From JAJEAO01 sp963667635 (lineage in GTDB: Bacteria; Acidobacteriota; Vicinamibacteria; Marinacidobacterales; Marinacidobacteraceae): a stretch of 64,000 nt of DNA. The translations under genes and the position numbers were made by a program. The DNA lies in assembly GCA_965232015.1 (NCBI GenBank), contig OZ246946.1, positions 2,976,001 through 3,040,000 on the forward strand, read 5' to 3'. The notes beneath the pieces were generated by a model. That model was not told the DNA's origin, made no database searches, and saw only the letters and a program-made list of their open reading frames with translations. Of this stretch, positions 16,748 to 25,554 are shown in pieces; within the stretch, counting starts at the first letter, position 1; every line of letters starts with the position of its first letter.

Positions 16748-16894
16748 GGCGCGGTCCGGATCCTGGCCAATCGCCAGGCGAACGACGGGACGGACCGGCT
16801 CGGCCACGGAGCGGCGGCCGGAGCGGCGATCTCGGAGGATCCGCCGCCCGATCGCTACGAGCGGCTCGCGCCCCGGCGCCATCCGCGGATGTGA
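16748..16894 (+). pseudogene. Decayed fragment of a qhpE-like leader protease
   Basis: Translation of this 49-codon stretch reads GAVRILANRQ...DRLGHGAAAGAAISED...DRYERLAPRR then stop. It aligns collinearly with QhpE residues around the catalytic His (DGVIRVLGEHHPADWADRLGHGTAVAAAISEDLPHDRYELLSVRV region, nt about 12695-12835). DNA identity is high through the GACCGGCTCGGCCACGG and GCGGCGATCTCGGAGGA stretches. The Asp and Ser parts of the protease are absent. It is therefore a truncated duplicate, separated from qhpE by the helicase and the PIN pair. Confidence 0.75.
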
Positions 16895-17070
16895 CGCGTC
16901 CTGACCCGTCCTGGTGAAAGACTCCTCTTTCGCGTGCGAGCCGAAAAGCCTGCAACCCAGACCTGGCGCGCATGGGACCAAGCGATGAAAACCGTATCCG
17001 CCGCCTGGCGTCGTACGTCAACCGTTCCCTTTCCCTGTCATCGACGCAGGTCACCAGGAGAGCACCAGCA

Positions 17071-18135
17071 ATGTATCTGAGTCATTACTTCAACAGTTGT
17101 GGTGGGGAAAGGTGGTTCGATGACACCAGGGAGTTTGCCGCTCATCTGTCTCATACCAGGGAGTCCAGGCATCGCTCGATTGAGAAGAAAGTTGATGAAA
17201 CAGCTTCCCGTGAGGGGATTTCATCAGGATCGGCCATTTCGTTCCTCGAAGCGTCCATGTCGCGGTTTGAGGCCTGGATCACGCACCCAACAGTTCCGGT
17301 CGGTCAGATCAGTGCGTACCGACGTGGCCCGACGAAACGAGAGAACGAAAGAAACCACAAGGAGTTGCGTCGTATCATCAACGACTTGGGTTACTCGGCT
17401 CTACTGTTGAAGTGTGCCCGCACCAACAAGTCTGGAGAACCCTCCGCTGAGTGGTCCTGGTGTGTGATTGGACGCACGGGACAGGCCCCGAACCCTGTCG
17501 CTGTCTCGGAGGACGAGCTCGAGCAGCAGATGCGCGAACTCGCTGGAAGATACGATCAGGAGTCATTCGTCGTCACCAAACCCTCGAGGAAGCAGGTCGT
17601 GCTGGTCTCTGCCGAGGGTGGAAGACGCTCTGTCGGTGTCGAGACAACCCGGCTCGGCGTGGATGCGTTCCATCGGGTCCATGCGGGAAATTGCCCTGGG
17701 AATGAGCGCGTTGCCGGAATCAAGGAGTCTGACGACAAGGCGTTCGCTCTTGAGTCGCCGGATCATCGGATACAGGAGCTGCCATGCGAGATTTTGCCCA
17801 TCTCGATGCCTGGTAAGACCAGAGTATTCGGTCACGCTCGATTCTGGCGTGATGGTCTGGCAGAAGACGGCAGAGAGGATCTGGCTGATACGGTGGACTA
17901 CTTCTATTCTCGGAGTACTCCGGATCTGAGCAACAGGTGGTGGCCGAACACCCGCAAGGCGGAACGACTCCTCGGACATGAAATACAGGATCAGATCATG
18001 GAACGGACTCAGGACCAACATGCCCTTGTGAGGGATGGCTACCTGGAGGAGGCGAAGGCAGTATCGAGAGAGCTGAAGGATCGCCACCGCGATCACCGAA
18101 TGATGGCGAGGCGCTGGCGTCTGCGCCCCCGGTAG
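17071..18135 (+). CDS. Orphan hypothetical protein of lower GC content
   Basis: This 354-residue protein has no confidently recognised domain. The ATG at 17071 follows AGGAG and is preferred over an in-frame ATG at 16972, which has no ribosome binding site. A segment around residues 85-170 (SAYRRGPTKRENERNHKEL, later LAGRYDQESFVVTK and a stretch resembling a substrate loop) recalls a small phage-associated family with a YR-T-xEN signature and a Q-x-S strand; this resemblance is weak. The C-terminal third is charged and helical. Base composition is visibly less GC-rich than its neighbours, suggesting recent acquisition. Confidence 0.6.
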   Translation: MYLSHYFNSCGGERWFDDTREFAAHLSHTRESRHRSIEKKVDETASREGISSGSAISFLEASMSRFEAWITHPTVPVGQISAYRRGPTKRENERNHKELRRIINDLGYSALLLKCARTNKSGEPSAEWSWCVIGRTGQAPNPVAVSEDELEQQMRELAGRYDQESFVVTKPSRKQVVLVSAEGGRRSVGVETTRLGVDAFHRVHAGNCPGNERVAGIKESDDKAFALESPDHRIQELPCEILPISMPGKTRVFGHARFWRDGLAEDGREDLADTVDYFYSRSTPDLSNRWWPNTRKAERLLGHEIQDQIMERTQDQHALVRDGYLEEAKAVSRELKDRHRDHRMMARRWRLRPR

Positions 18136-18191
18136 AATCGGATCTGGCTCCCCGCGGGGTGGCGGACGAGCCGACACCGAGGTTGTCTCCC

Positions 18192-19811
18192 ATGCGTTCA
18201 CTCTCCCACTCGAGCCAAGTCCTCTTCGCTCTCGGCGCGACTCTTCTGCTCGCCGGGCCGGTCGGCGCCCAGGACCTGGGCCAGCTCCGATCCGTTGCCG
18301 ATCAGGGCGCCGCCGAGCGCGCCAAGCTGGTGCAGGTCATGGTGGACTCGATCTTCAGCTTCGGGGAACTCGGCTTCCAGGAGGTCGAGACATCCCGTTA
18401 CATCACCGGGATCCTGCGCGAGAACGGGTTCGAGGTGGAGGACGGGATCTCCGGGATCCCGACCGCGTGGATGGCGCGCTGGGGCTCCGGGTCCCCGGTC
18501 ATCGCCCTGGGTAGCGACATTGACGGAATCCCCAAGGCATCCCAGAAGCCCGGCGTCGCCTACCACGATCCACTGGTGGAGGGCGCCCCGGGACACGGTG
18601 AGGGACACAACTCCGGGCAGGCGGTCATCGTCGCCGGCGCGCTCGCCGCCAAGGAGATCATGGAGCGGGAAGGCATCGGCGGGACGATCGTGATCTGGCC
18701 CGGAGTCGCCGAGGAGCTGGTGGCGACCAAGGCCTGGTTCATCCGCGACGGCTACTTCGAGGACGTGGACATCTGCATATTCACCCATGTGGGTTCGCAG
18801 TTCGGCGTGAGCTGGGGACAGGGCCGGGGCAACGGACTCGTCTCGGTGGAATACACGTTCGTCGGCGAGTCGGCGCACTCCGCGGGGGCGCCCTGGCGCG
18901 GCCGAAGCGCCCTGGATGCCGTCGAGATCATGAACACCGCGTGGAACTACAAGCGCGAGCACCTGCGGCTCCCTCACCGATCGCACTACGTGATCACGAA
19001 CGGCGGCGACCAGCCCAACGTGGTCCCGCAGCTCGCTTCGGTCTGGTACTACTTCCGCGAACTCGAACAATCGGGCATGAAGGAACTGTTCGAGCTCGGC
19101 AACACGATGGCCGAAGCGGCCGCCGCCATGACCTCCACCGAGGTCTCGTGGCGCATCCTCGGGCACGCCTACCCGCGCTACTTCAACAAGCCGGTGGCGG
19201 AAGCGGTCTGGTCCAACATCCAGCGCGTCGGACTCCCCGAGTGGAGCGAAGCCGATCAGGCGTTGGCGAAGGGGCTCCAGCGCGAGCTCGGCGTCGAAGA
19301 GAGCGGACTGGCCACCGAGCTGCCCGAGGAAATCGGCGGTCCCGCCCGCGAACCGCGGACCGGCGGCGGGTCCGACGACATCGGCGATATCTCGTGGAAC
19401 GTCCCGACGGTCACGATGCGGTTCCCGTCGAACATCCCGGGCGGACCGGGCCACCACTGGGCGAACGGCGTGGCGATGGCCACGCCGATCGCGCACAAGG
19501 GCGCGACCGCGGGGGCCCGGGTGATCGCGATGACGCTCATGGACCTCTTCCTCGATGCCGACCTGGTGGCGCAGGCGAAGGAGTTCTTCGCGGAACAGAC
19601 CGCAGGGCACCAGTACACGCCGCTCATCGGACCGGACGATCCCCCGGCGATTCATCTCAACCAGGAGCGCATGGGCGCTTTCCGCGAGGCGATGCGCCCC
19701 TTCTACTACGACCCGGATTCGTACGACACCTATCTGGAGCAACTCGGCATCGAGTACCCGACGGTCCGCCCGGTGGAGGAGCAGGAGGAAGCCGAGGACT
19801 CCAGGCGTTAG
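18192..19811 (+). CDS. Exported M20-family amidohydrolase (AbgB-like)
   Basis: This 539-residue secreted zinc amidohydrolase of the M20D type resembles the p-aminobenzoyl-glutamate hydrolase subunit AbgB and indole-acetyl-amino-acid hydrolases. A signal peptide covers residues 1-27 (LLLAGPVGAQ). The expected metal region is present: GSDIDGIPKAS, GEGHNSGQAVI, and the catalytic Glu pair in PGVAEELVATK. A lid/dimerisation domain with the conserved AHSAGAPWRGRSALDAVE follows, and the late metal ligand region is GGGSDDIGDISW. It probably removes an amide-linked amino acid or peptide group in the periplasm. The ATG at 18192 is chosen because it starts the signal peptide. Confidence 0.85.
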   Translation: MRSLSHSSQVLFALGATLLLAGPVGAQDLGQLRSVADQGAAERAKLVQVMVDSIFSFGELGFQEVETSRYITGILRENGFEVEDGISGIPTAWMARWGSGSPVIALGSDIDGIPKASQKPGVAYHDPLVEGAPGHGEGHNSGQAVIVAGALAAKEIMEREGIGGTIVIWPGVAEELVATKAWFIRDGYFEDVDICIFTHVGSQFGVSWGQGRGNGLVSVEYTFVGESAHSAGAPWRGRSALDAVEIMNTAWNYKREHLRLPHRSHYVITNGGDQPNVVPQLASVWYYFRELEQSGMKELFELGNTMAEAAAAMTSTEVSWRILGHAYPRYFNKPVAEAVWSNIQRVGLPEWSEADQALAKGLQRELGVEESGLATELPEEIGGPAREPRTGGGSDDIGDISWNVPTVTMRFPSNIPGGPGHHWANGVAMATPIAHKGATAGARVIAMTLMDLFLDADLVAQAKEFFAEQTAGHQYTPLIGPDDPPAIHLNQERMGAFREAMRPFYYDPDSYDTYLEQLGIEYPTVRPVEEQEEAEDSRR

Positions 19812-19905
19812 CGCGACTCAGGGCGGGCCCGGAGCCGCGGGGCCCGCCGCGACCCTTCCCGGCCGTCGGTCGTCGCGCGCGAACGGCGGTGCGATACTGC
19901 GGGGC

Positions 19906-21489
19906 TTGCGCTTCTTCAACACCGCCGGCCCGGTGAAGGCCGAGCGGCACTACTCGATCCCCCCGCTCGCCCGGCTGGATCGGGACGCGGTGCTGCGCCT
20001 GATCGCCGAGGAGAAGTACTTCGTCCTCCACGCTCCCCGGCAAACGGGAAAGACATCGGTACTGGGCCGCCTCTGCGATGAGCTGAACGCCGGTGGCCGC
20101 TACCGGTCGGTCTATCTCAACGTAGAGGGCGCCCAGGCCGCGCGCGAGGATGTGGGAGCGGCGATGCGGGCGATCCTGAGCGCGCTGGCCCGCGAAGCGC
20201 TGCGAACTCTCGAGGACGACTTCGTGCGGCGGCGGTGGCAGTCGGCGCTGGAGGAGTCGGGGCCCCACGATGCGCTCCAGGATGTGCTCGGCAAGTGGGC
20301 CGCGGCCAGTCCGAAACCCCTGGTGCTCCTGCTGGATGAAGTGGACTCGCTCGTGGGGGACACGCTGATCTCCGTGCTCCGCCAGCTTCGCGCCGGGTAC
20401 TTCCACCGACCCGAGTGGTTCCCCCAGAGCGTGGTGCTGTGCGGAGTCCGGGACGTTCGGGACTACCGCATCCGCTCCACGGCGGAACGGGCCGTCATCG
20501 CCGGTGGGAGTGCGTTCAACATCCGCGCCAAGTCACAGCGCCTCGGGAACTTCGACCTGACCGAGGTCGGAGCCCTTCTCGGCCAGCACACCGAGGACAC
20601 CGGGCAGCGGTTCACTCCGGCCGCTCTCACCGAGGTGTGGGAGTCCACCGGCGGACAGCCGTGGCTGGTGAACGCCCTCGCCGATCAGGCCTGCTTCGAG
20701 GATCCCCGGGGCCGTGATCGCCGCCGGCCGGTGAGCCGCGAAGCCATCCTCCGGGCAAGGGAAGCGCTCATCCTGCGGCGGGACACACATCTCGACCAGC
20801 TCACCGACAAACTCCGGGAACCGCGGGTGCGGCGGGTGATCGAACCCCTGCTGGCCGACAGCCCGAACCTCGATGAGCTGGCGGACGACGACCTCCAGTA
20901 CGTCCGGGATCTGGGACTCGTGGCCCTCGACGCGCCGGTGCGGATCGCGAACCCGATCTACCAAGAGGTGATCCCCCGGGCTCTGACCTGGACCACGCAG
21001 GAGCGGCTACGACAGGAGACCGCCTGGTACGTCGAGAACGGCCGGCTCCGGGTGGACGCGCTCCTCGAGGCGTTCCAGCAGTTCTTCCGGGAACACTCGG
21101 AGCACTGGATGGAGCGGTTCGCCTACCGGGAGGCGGGCCCGCAGCTCCTGCTTCAGGCGTTCCTGCAGCGAATCGTGAACGCCGGGGGGCGCATCGAGCG
21201 GGAGTACGGTCAGGGCCGACGGCGGGTGGACCTGATGATCGTCTGGGACCGGTCAGCCGAGGCGGGACGACGGCAACGGGTCGTGATCGAGTGCAAGGTG
21301 CTGCGCGGCGGGCGGAAACGCACGATCCGGGAAGGGTTGGCGCAGACGCGGGCGTACATGGACGTGAGCGGGGCGGAGGAGGGGCATCTTGTCCTCTTCG
21401 ACCGACGACCGGGGCGGAGCTGGAAGGACCGGATCTTCTGCCGGCGGCCCGCTCGCGGGACGGAACCGATCACGGTGTGGGGGATGTAG
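19906..21489 (+). CDS. AAA ATPase with C-terminal PD-(D/E)XK nuclease domain
   Basis: This 527-residue protein starts at TTG with the family hallmark LRFFNTAGPV. It has Walker A APRQTGKTS near residue 48, Walker B PLVLLLDEVDSLVG near residue 140, a winged-helix segment, and a C-terminal nuclease-like core with RRRVDLMIVWD and VVIECKVLRGG, the D...ExK pattern of PD-(D/E)XK enzymes. Such proteins are widespread and often multi-copy in anaerobes and symbionts; their role is not established. It is a single gene, with M20 upstream on the same strand and DUF932 downstream convergent with a 13-bp gap. Confidence 0.82.
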   Translation: MRFFNTAGPVKAERHYSIPPLARLDRDAVLRLIAEEKYFVLHAPRQTGKTSVLGRLCDELNAGGRYRSVYLNVEGAQAAREDVGAAMRAILSALAREALRTLEDDFVRRRWQSALEESGPHDALQDVLGKWAAASPKPLVLLLDEVDSLVGDTLISVLRQLRAGYFHRPEWFPQSVVLCGVRDVRDYRIRSTAERAVIAGGSAFNIRAKSQRLGNFDLTEVGALLGQHTEDTGQRFTPAALTEVWESTGGQPWLVNALADQACFEDPRGRDRRRPVSREAILRAREALILRRDTHLDQLTDKLREPRVRRVIEPLLADSPNLDELADDDLQYVRDLGLVALDAPVRIANPIYQEVIPRALTWTTQERLRQETAWYVENGRLRVDALLEAFQQFFREHSEHWMERFAYREAGPQLLLQAFLQRIVNAGGRIEREYGQGRRRVDLMIVWDRSAEAGRRQRVVIECKVLRGGRKRTIREGLAQTRAYMDVSGAEEGHLVLFDRRPGRSWKDRIFCRRPARGTEPITVWGM

Positions 21490-21502
21490 CGACCGCAGCG
21501 CC

Positions 21503-22726
21503 TCACGCCGCGGGCGTTAGCTGGTCGAGGAGTTCCGGGATCTGCGCCTGCCAGCGGACGCGCTCCACGATGTTCGTTCGCCGCGACGCCACCCACGACA
21601 TGGCCTGCGCTACGTCGTAGAAGGTCCTGGCGCGCCGGGGGGAGCCTGGAACTTCGACTCGACGAACGATTCCCTCGCCGTACTTCGCCAGACTGGACGG
21701 CGACCCACCGGCGCCCGGTCGGAAACGGGGGTCATGCCCAGTGAGGCAAATGTGTAGTACGCGGGCCGCGGAGTGCGTCTTCCACGTCTGCTCAAGCACC
21801 CGATCGGCCCAGACTTCCAGAGCCCACCCGCCGGCCGGCGTGTTCTGCCACATCTCGAACGTGTCTCGAGTCGCTCCGGCGCGCTTGAACTCGTCGAACA
21901 CTCGCTCCGCGATTGCATCCAATCGGAGACCGCTTCGGTGCAGGCGGCTCTCACGGCGATGCTCCGCCATGACGAGGCCGTTGGAGCAGACTTGGCGGAA
22001 CCAGTCGAACCGGACATCGAGGCGCGTGGACCCGTCCACGGAGTTGGAGACTCCACAGCGGAACTCGACCTCGTACCTGTAGGTGTCCTCGAAGCTGTGC
22101 TCGGCAGGGAGGACAAACGAGAAATCCATCCACTCGCCGAGCGCCGAAATCGAGAGCTCTCCATCCAGTTCGTCAGCGCGGAGGCCACACCTGGTGAGCC
22201 CGCGAAGACACATTTCGACTGCCTCCCGGTGCTGGACGAGCGAGTAACTGGCCGAGACCGTCCCGACCGCCACGCTCGACATTCCGTTCTGCGGCTTCCG
22301 CGCGACACACCACAGGTCCGGGTGCGCCGCCATCCCGCCGTGAACCCGAAACGGCACGATCTCGAACTCGGGGAGCACTTCGAGGAGTGCGCCGACCTTG
22401 CCCGTGAAGCGACCGACGCCGCGCCCTCCCCACTTCGACTCACCGTAGGGATCGAGGCCGCTGGCGATACCGCCGGCGGCTTCGGATTCTGACGGGCCGA
22501 TCGGCAGCGACGAGATGGCGATCTCATCGAACCGGGCGTGGGCGAAGGGGGGGCGGGCTTCCGCGACCACGAGGGCGAATCCGAAGCCCTTCGACAGGCC
22601 GTCGAGGGACCTCCCGTCCTCGTCGAGTTCAGCCCGAAGCTCCTCGTCGGTGAGATGCAGCGCGTCCTCGGCGAGATGCTCGAGGAATTCGTCGAGCCGG
22701 GTCGCTGACGAGCGTCGTTCCTTCAT
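21503..22726 (-). CDS. DUF932 family (phage/plasmid-like) protein
   Basis: This 407-residue protein has DUF932 hallmarks: VGTVSASYSLVQHREAV, then SISALGEWMDFSFVLP and VRFDWFRQVCSNGLVM. DUF932 proteins are encoded mainly by phages and plasmids and have no settled function. The start overlaps the stop of the upstream sigma-like gene (ATGA), so both form one operon. The N-terminal 40 residues are acidic and Leu-rich. Codon use is similar to its neighbours. Confidence 0.8.
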   Translation of the reverse strand: MKERRSSATRLDEFLEHLAEDALHLTDEELRAELDEDGRSLDGLSKGFGFALVVAEARPPFAHARFDEIAISSLPIGPSESEAAGGIASGLDPYGESKWGGRGVGRFTGKVGALLEVLPEFEIVPFRVHGGMAAHPDLWCVARKPQNGMSSVAVGTVSASYSLVQHREAVEMCLRGLTRCGLRADELDGELSISALGEWMDFSFVLPAEHSFEDTYRYEVEFRCGVSNSVDGSTRLDVRFDWFRQVCSNGLVMAEHRRESRLHRSGLRLDAIAERVFDEFKRAGATRDTFEMWQNTPAGGWALEVWADRVLEQTWKTHSAARVLHICLTGHDPRFRPGAGGSPSSLAKYGEGIVRRVEVPGSPRRARTFYDVAQAMSWVASRRTNIVERVRWQAQIPELLDQLTPAA

Positions 22727-23271
22727 GGCAAGCCACTCCTTCTCGCCCGTTCCAGCCGGCGGCGAATGCGCCGACGCACGGTGGCGAGCTGTGTTCGCGT
22801 ATAGCCCATGGACTCCCTGAGGCGGGCGCCCCGCAGACCCTCGAGCTGCAGTTCAACCACCCGATGTCCGGCGGATCGCTCGTGAAAGAGCGCAAGGAGT
22901 CGTCTGCGCATGTCCCGGACGCGGTTCTCGGCTCCGGGGCCGGCAGCGGACCTGGCCATCGTGTCCTCGTCGAAGGGCACGAACCGGAGAGCTTCTCCCC
23001 GCTTGCGCGCCGCGCTGGCCAGGGACCGCATCACCCCGCAGAGAAAGGCCGGGATCTTCATCCGCCGGGGGCACTTCCGCGCCCCGCTCATCGTCCGCAC
23101 CAGCGCCTCCTGGACCAGATCCTCCGGCTCCTCGGGGAGACCGTGTGCGAGCACATGGGCTGCCTTCATCAGTCGGACGCGGTCCGCGGGCGAGAGCCGG
23201 GCGATCTCCACGCGTAACTCCGCGACCGAACGGTTCGACGGAACATCGCCGGGTGACGGGGTGGGGATCAA
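22723..23271 (-). CDS. ECF-like sigma factor (short)
   Basis: This 182-residue protein has a two-region layout like sigma-70 family proteins. Residues 50-95 (PEDLVQEALVRTM then KIPAFLCGVMRSLASAARKR) resemble region 2, and the C-terminal helix-turn-helix (LEGLRGARLRESMGYTRTQLATVRRRIRRR) resembles region 4. The linker is acidic. The proposed TTG start lacks a clear ribosome binding site. Its gene is translationally coupled to DUF932, an unusual partner. It could alternatively be a sigma-like transcriptional regulator of a mobile element. Confidence 0.65.
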   Translation of the reverse strand: MIPTPSPGDVPSNRSVAELRVEIARLSPADRVRLMKAAHVLAHGLPEEPEDLVQEALVRTMSGARKCPRRMKIPAFLCGVMRSLASAARKRGEALRFVPFDEDTMARSAAGPGAENRVRDMRRRLLALFHERSAGHRVVELQLEGLRGARLRESMGYTRTQLATVRRRIRRRLERARRSGLP

Positions 23272-23399
23272 GGTGGGGTGGAGCGAGCCTCAGGATCACT
23301 CCTGCTTCCATAGGCTCCCGAGCATCCCCGATTCGGACGCCCGGAGGGGTCAAGGTGGATCGCGTTGACTCGGGCGTCCCGGGACCACCCGGCAACCGA

Positions 23400-23990
23400 T
23401 CAGGTTCCCGGGTCGAGCAGGGCCGTCACGGCGCGCCACAGCTTGTCGAAGGAGGGCGAGCGGAAGCGCGCCGAGGCCAGGTCGAGCCGCCGCGTCAGAC
23501 GGGTCTGGTCGGCCGTCGGGCGATAGCGCATGTGCCGACGCAGCCGCTCCTTCGCGCCGCGGATCGCCTCCGGGTTCGGCGGCGGCGCCGGCATCGTGTC
23601 CGATGCCGGAGTCAGCAGGCTATCGAGCGTCGCAAGGAACCAGCTCTCATACTCGCGACGCGCAAAGACCACCTTGATCCGACGGTCTGCGCGGGCGCGC
23701 TCCGCCTTACTTTGAACGCGCGGACCGATCTCCGCGGGGCAGTCGTCGTCAGCGTCCAACAGAATGAGAATGGAGGATTCGGGACCGCCTTGCACGACGG
23801 CCATGTTCAGATAGCGTTCGAATTCTCCATGGCGCCGAAGGAACCGGTTTCTGGAGACCCGGATCGGTCTGCAGACATCCAGTCGCGTCCTTGGCGCAAC
23901 CTCGCGGGCGATCCGGCTCAGGAGGACCGGCACCGCCTTGACTTCTCCCTTCCCCTCCACGATCGGGACGATACGCACTGTTCCGCGCAT
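23400..23990 (-). CDS. DUF4276 / TOPRIM-domain protein, partner of the ABC-type ATPase
   Basis: This 196-residue protein carries TOPRIM-like signatures: an N-terminal strand ending in IVEGKGEV (catalytic Glu) and the acidic LILLDADDD motif near residue 75. DUF4276 members are predicted TOPRIM nucleases. The gene starts 3 bp after the stop of the AAA gene, so the two form a tight operon. ATPase plus separate TOPRIM pairs are known from OLD-type, RloA/RloB (AbiL) and PARIS defence systems, which suggests an anti-phage role by analogy. Confidence 0.78.
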   Translation of the reverse strand: MRGTVRIVPIVEGKGEVKAVPVLLSRIAREVAPRTRLDVCRPIRVSRNRFLRRHGEFERYLNMAVVQGGPESSILILLDADDDCPAEIGPRVQSKAERARADRRIKVVFARREYESWFLATLDSLLTPASDTMPAPPPNPEAIRGAKERLRRHMRYRPTADQTRLTRRLDLASARFRSPSFDKLWRAVTALLDPGT

Positions 23991-23993
23991 GGT

Positions 23994-25205
23994 TTATCGG
24001 GGCGCGCGAAAGAGGCTACCGGGCGACGGGGACGCTATTGCCGGATCCGGCCGGAGCAGCTCCATCCGGAGGAGCTCGCCCGGCGTGGAGAGCCCTTGTC
24101 CGAGCGTCTGCCTTCCCTTCGCGTCGAGCGGGGCCAGCTTCGTCTCGCCGTCCTCCATCACGACCGCGAGCAGAGACTCGGGAGGAAGTTCTTCCTGGTC
24201 CAGGAGGTCGGCGCTGTGCGTTGTCGCGAGAACCTGCGTCTCTTCGCTCGCCTCCAGCATCACATCCAGCAGAGCTTCCGCGGCGGCCGGATGCAGGGCG
24301 AGCTCCGGCTCCTCGATGCCGACGACGCGGCCACTGGTCGGGCGGCTTGCGCCGTTCTGGAAGAGGGCGACGAGAACACCGAAGGCGCGGAGCGTCCCGT
24401 CGGACATGCCGCCCGCCAGGAATCCCGACGCATGCCGGTCACCGCGGACTTGCTGGCCAAACTCGAGGGTCAGCTTGGGCCCCAGCGCCTTCGTGGCCAC
24501 TCGCTCGATCCCGGGCACGATCGTGGAGATATAGCGGACCACCCGCTCGGCGCGGTCCGGCGAGTCAGCCTTCAGCGCGCCGAAGACGCTCGCGATGTTC
24601 CCACCGTCGTGGTCGAGCAGGTTTCCGGGCGCCGCATCCTGTAGCTCCCGGATGCGCCGCGGCTCGAGGTTGTAAAACGCCATCCGCGAGAGCGCCTCGT
24701 ACACGGGCAGAAGAACCGGATGACTCGAGGCGGCTGGCAGATAGAGGCGTTCCGGACCCGCGGCGGGCGCCAGACCGGACGTGAAGGCGTCGGCGAGCTG
24801 GCCGTCCCGGACCATGAAGTGGCCGGCCTTGGCCGGATCCGTCGAACGTACGCGGCACTCTTCCTGCCGAATCCGGAATCGGCCCCTCGACCGCGCTCCG
24901 ACGGTAAAGCCGTAGGACGCCGAGCCGTGGTCGAGGCGCAGATCAAGGCGCAATCGGAAGTGGTTCGGGTGGCCCCGTGAGCGGCGACGAACCTCCCGGA
25001 TGCCGCCGCGCTCTCGAATGGCGTGCTCCATGGGGAACTGGAGCGATTGCGACACGAAGCGCAGCGCGTCGAGGAAGTTGCTCTTGCCGCCGCCGTTCGG
25101 CCCGACGAGCAGCGTGAGCGGGTGGAGCTCCACGGCGCATGCCGCGATGCTCTTGTAGTTGCGCAGGACGACCCGCGTGATCGTCCGGCGATCCGTCGTG
25201 TCCAT
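23994..25205 (-). CDS. AAA_21/OLD-type ABC-class ATPase of a two-gene defence-like pair
   Basis: This 403-residue SMC/RecF-like ATPase has Walker A GPNGGGKSN, an ABC-type signature LAGGMSDGTLRAFG, Walker B VVGIEEPELALHPAA, and H-loop TTHSADLLD. The coiled-coil insert is short. The ATG at 25205 is chosen because the strand LRNYKSIA then immediately leads to Walker A, as in relatives; longer in-frame extensions upstream look non-coding. It is followed at once by the DUF4276 TOPRIM gene. It is divergent from the triple-AAA+ gene across a 349-bp gap. Confidence 0.85.
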   Translation of the reverse strand: MDTTDRRTITRVVLRNYKSIAACAVELHPLTLLVGPNGGGKSNFLDALRFVSQSLQFPMEHAIRERGGIREVRRRSRGHPNHFRLRLDLRLDHGSASYGFTVGARSRGRFRIRQEECRVRSTDPAKAGHFMVRDGQLADAFTSGLAPAAGPERLYLPAASSHPVLLPVYEALSRMAFYNLEPRRIRELQDAAPGNLLDHDGGNIASVFGALKADSPDRAERVVRYISTIVPGIERVATKALGPKLTLEFGQQVRGDRHASGFLAGGMSDGTLRAFGVLVALFQNGASRPTSGRVVGIEEPELALHPAAAEALLDVMLEASEETQVLATTHSADLLDQEELPPESLLAVVMEDGETKLAPLDAKGRQTLGQGLSTPGELLRMELLRPDPAIASPSPGSLFRAPR

Positions 25206-25554
25206 GGTTGGGAATCGGTCCCGAAGGCATCGTAACCGGGCGCACCGGAACGGCGTCGTTGCGCAGACCCGGCGCCGACCTCCCGACGGCTTCGGATCGC
25301 CCGCTCCGGGTCGAGAGAACTTCGGATGGGAGCTGCGGGCGGCGCCTCTACGGCTCGTCCAGCCCGAGTCCGCCCGGACGTCCGGCGCGGTCGGTCCGGT
25401 GACACACCGCTTGATCCGCTGACCGCGGAACCGGAAAAGCACGCCGGAGAGGCCGTGCGGGTCGAGAAACGGCCTGACCTCCTGCGCTCAGCGCCACCGG
25501 GTTCGGCTCGCCCGTTTTCGCTCCTACCTTCTCACTCGTCGGAGGAGACCAGCC
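25206..25554. other. Divergent intergenic region of 349 bp
   Basis: The region separates the starts of the ATPase/TOPRIM operon (minus) and the triple-AAA+ gene (plus) and must contain both promoters. A GGAGGAG ribosome binding site precedes the ATG at 25555. No repeat or small gene is convincing. Confidence 0.45.
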
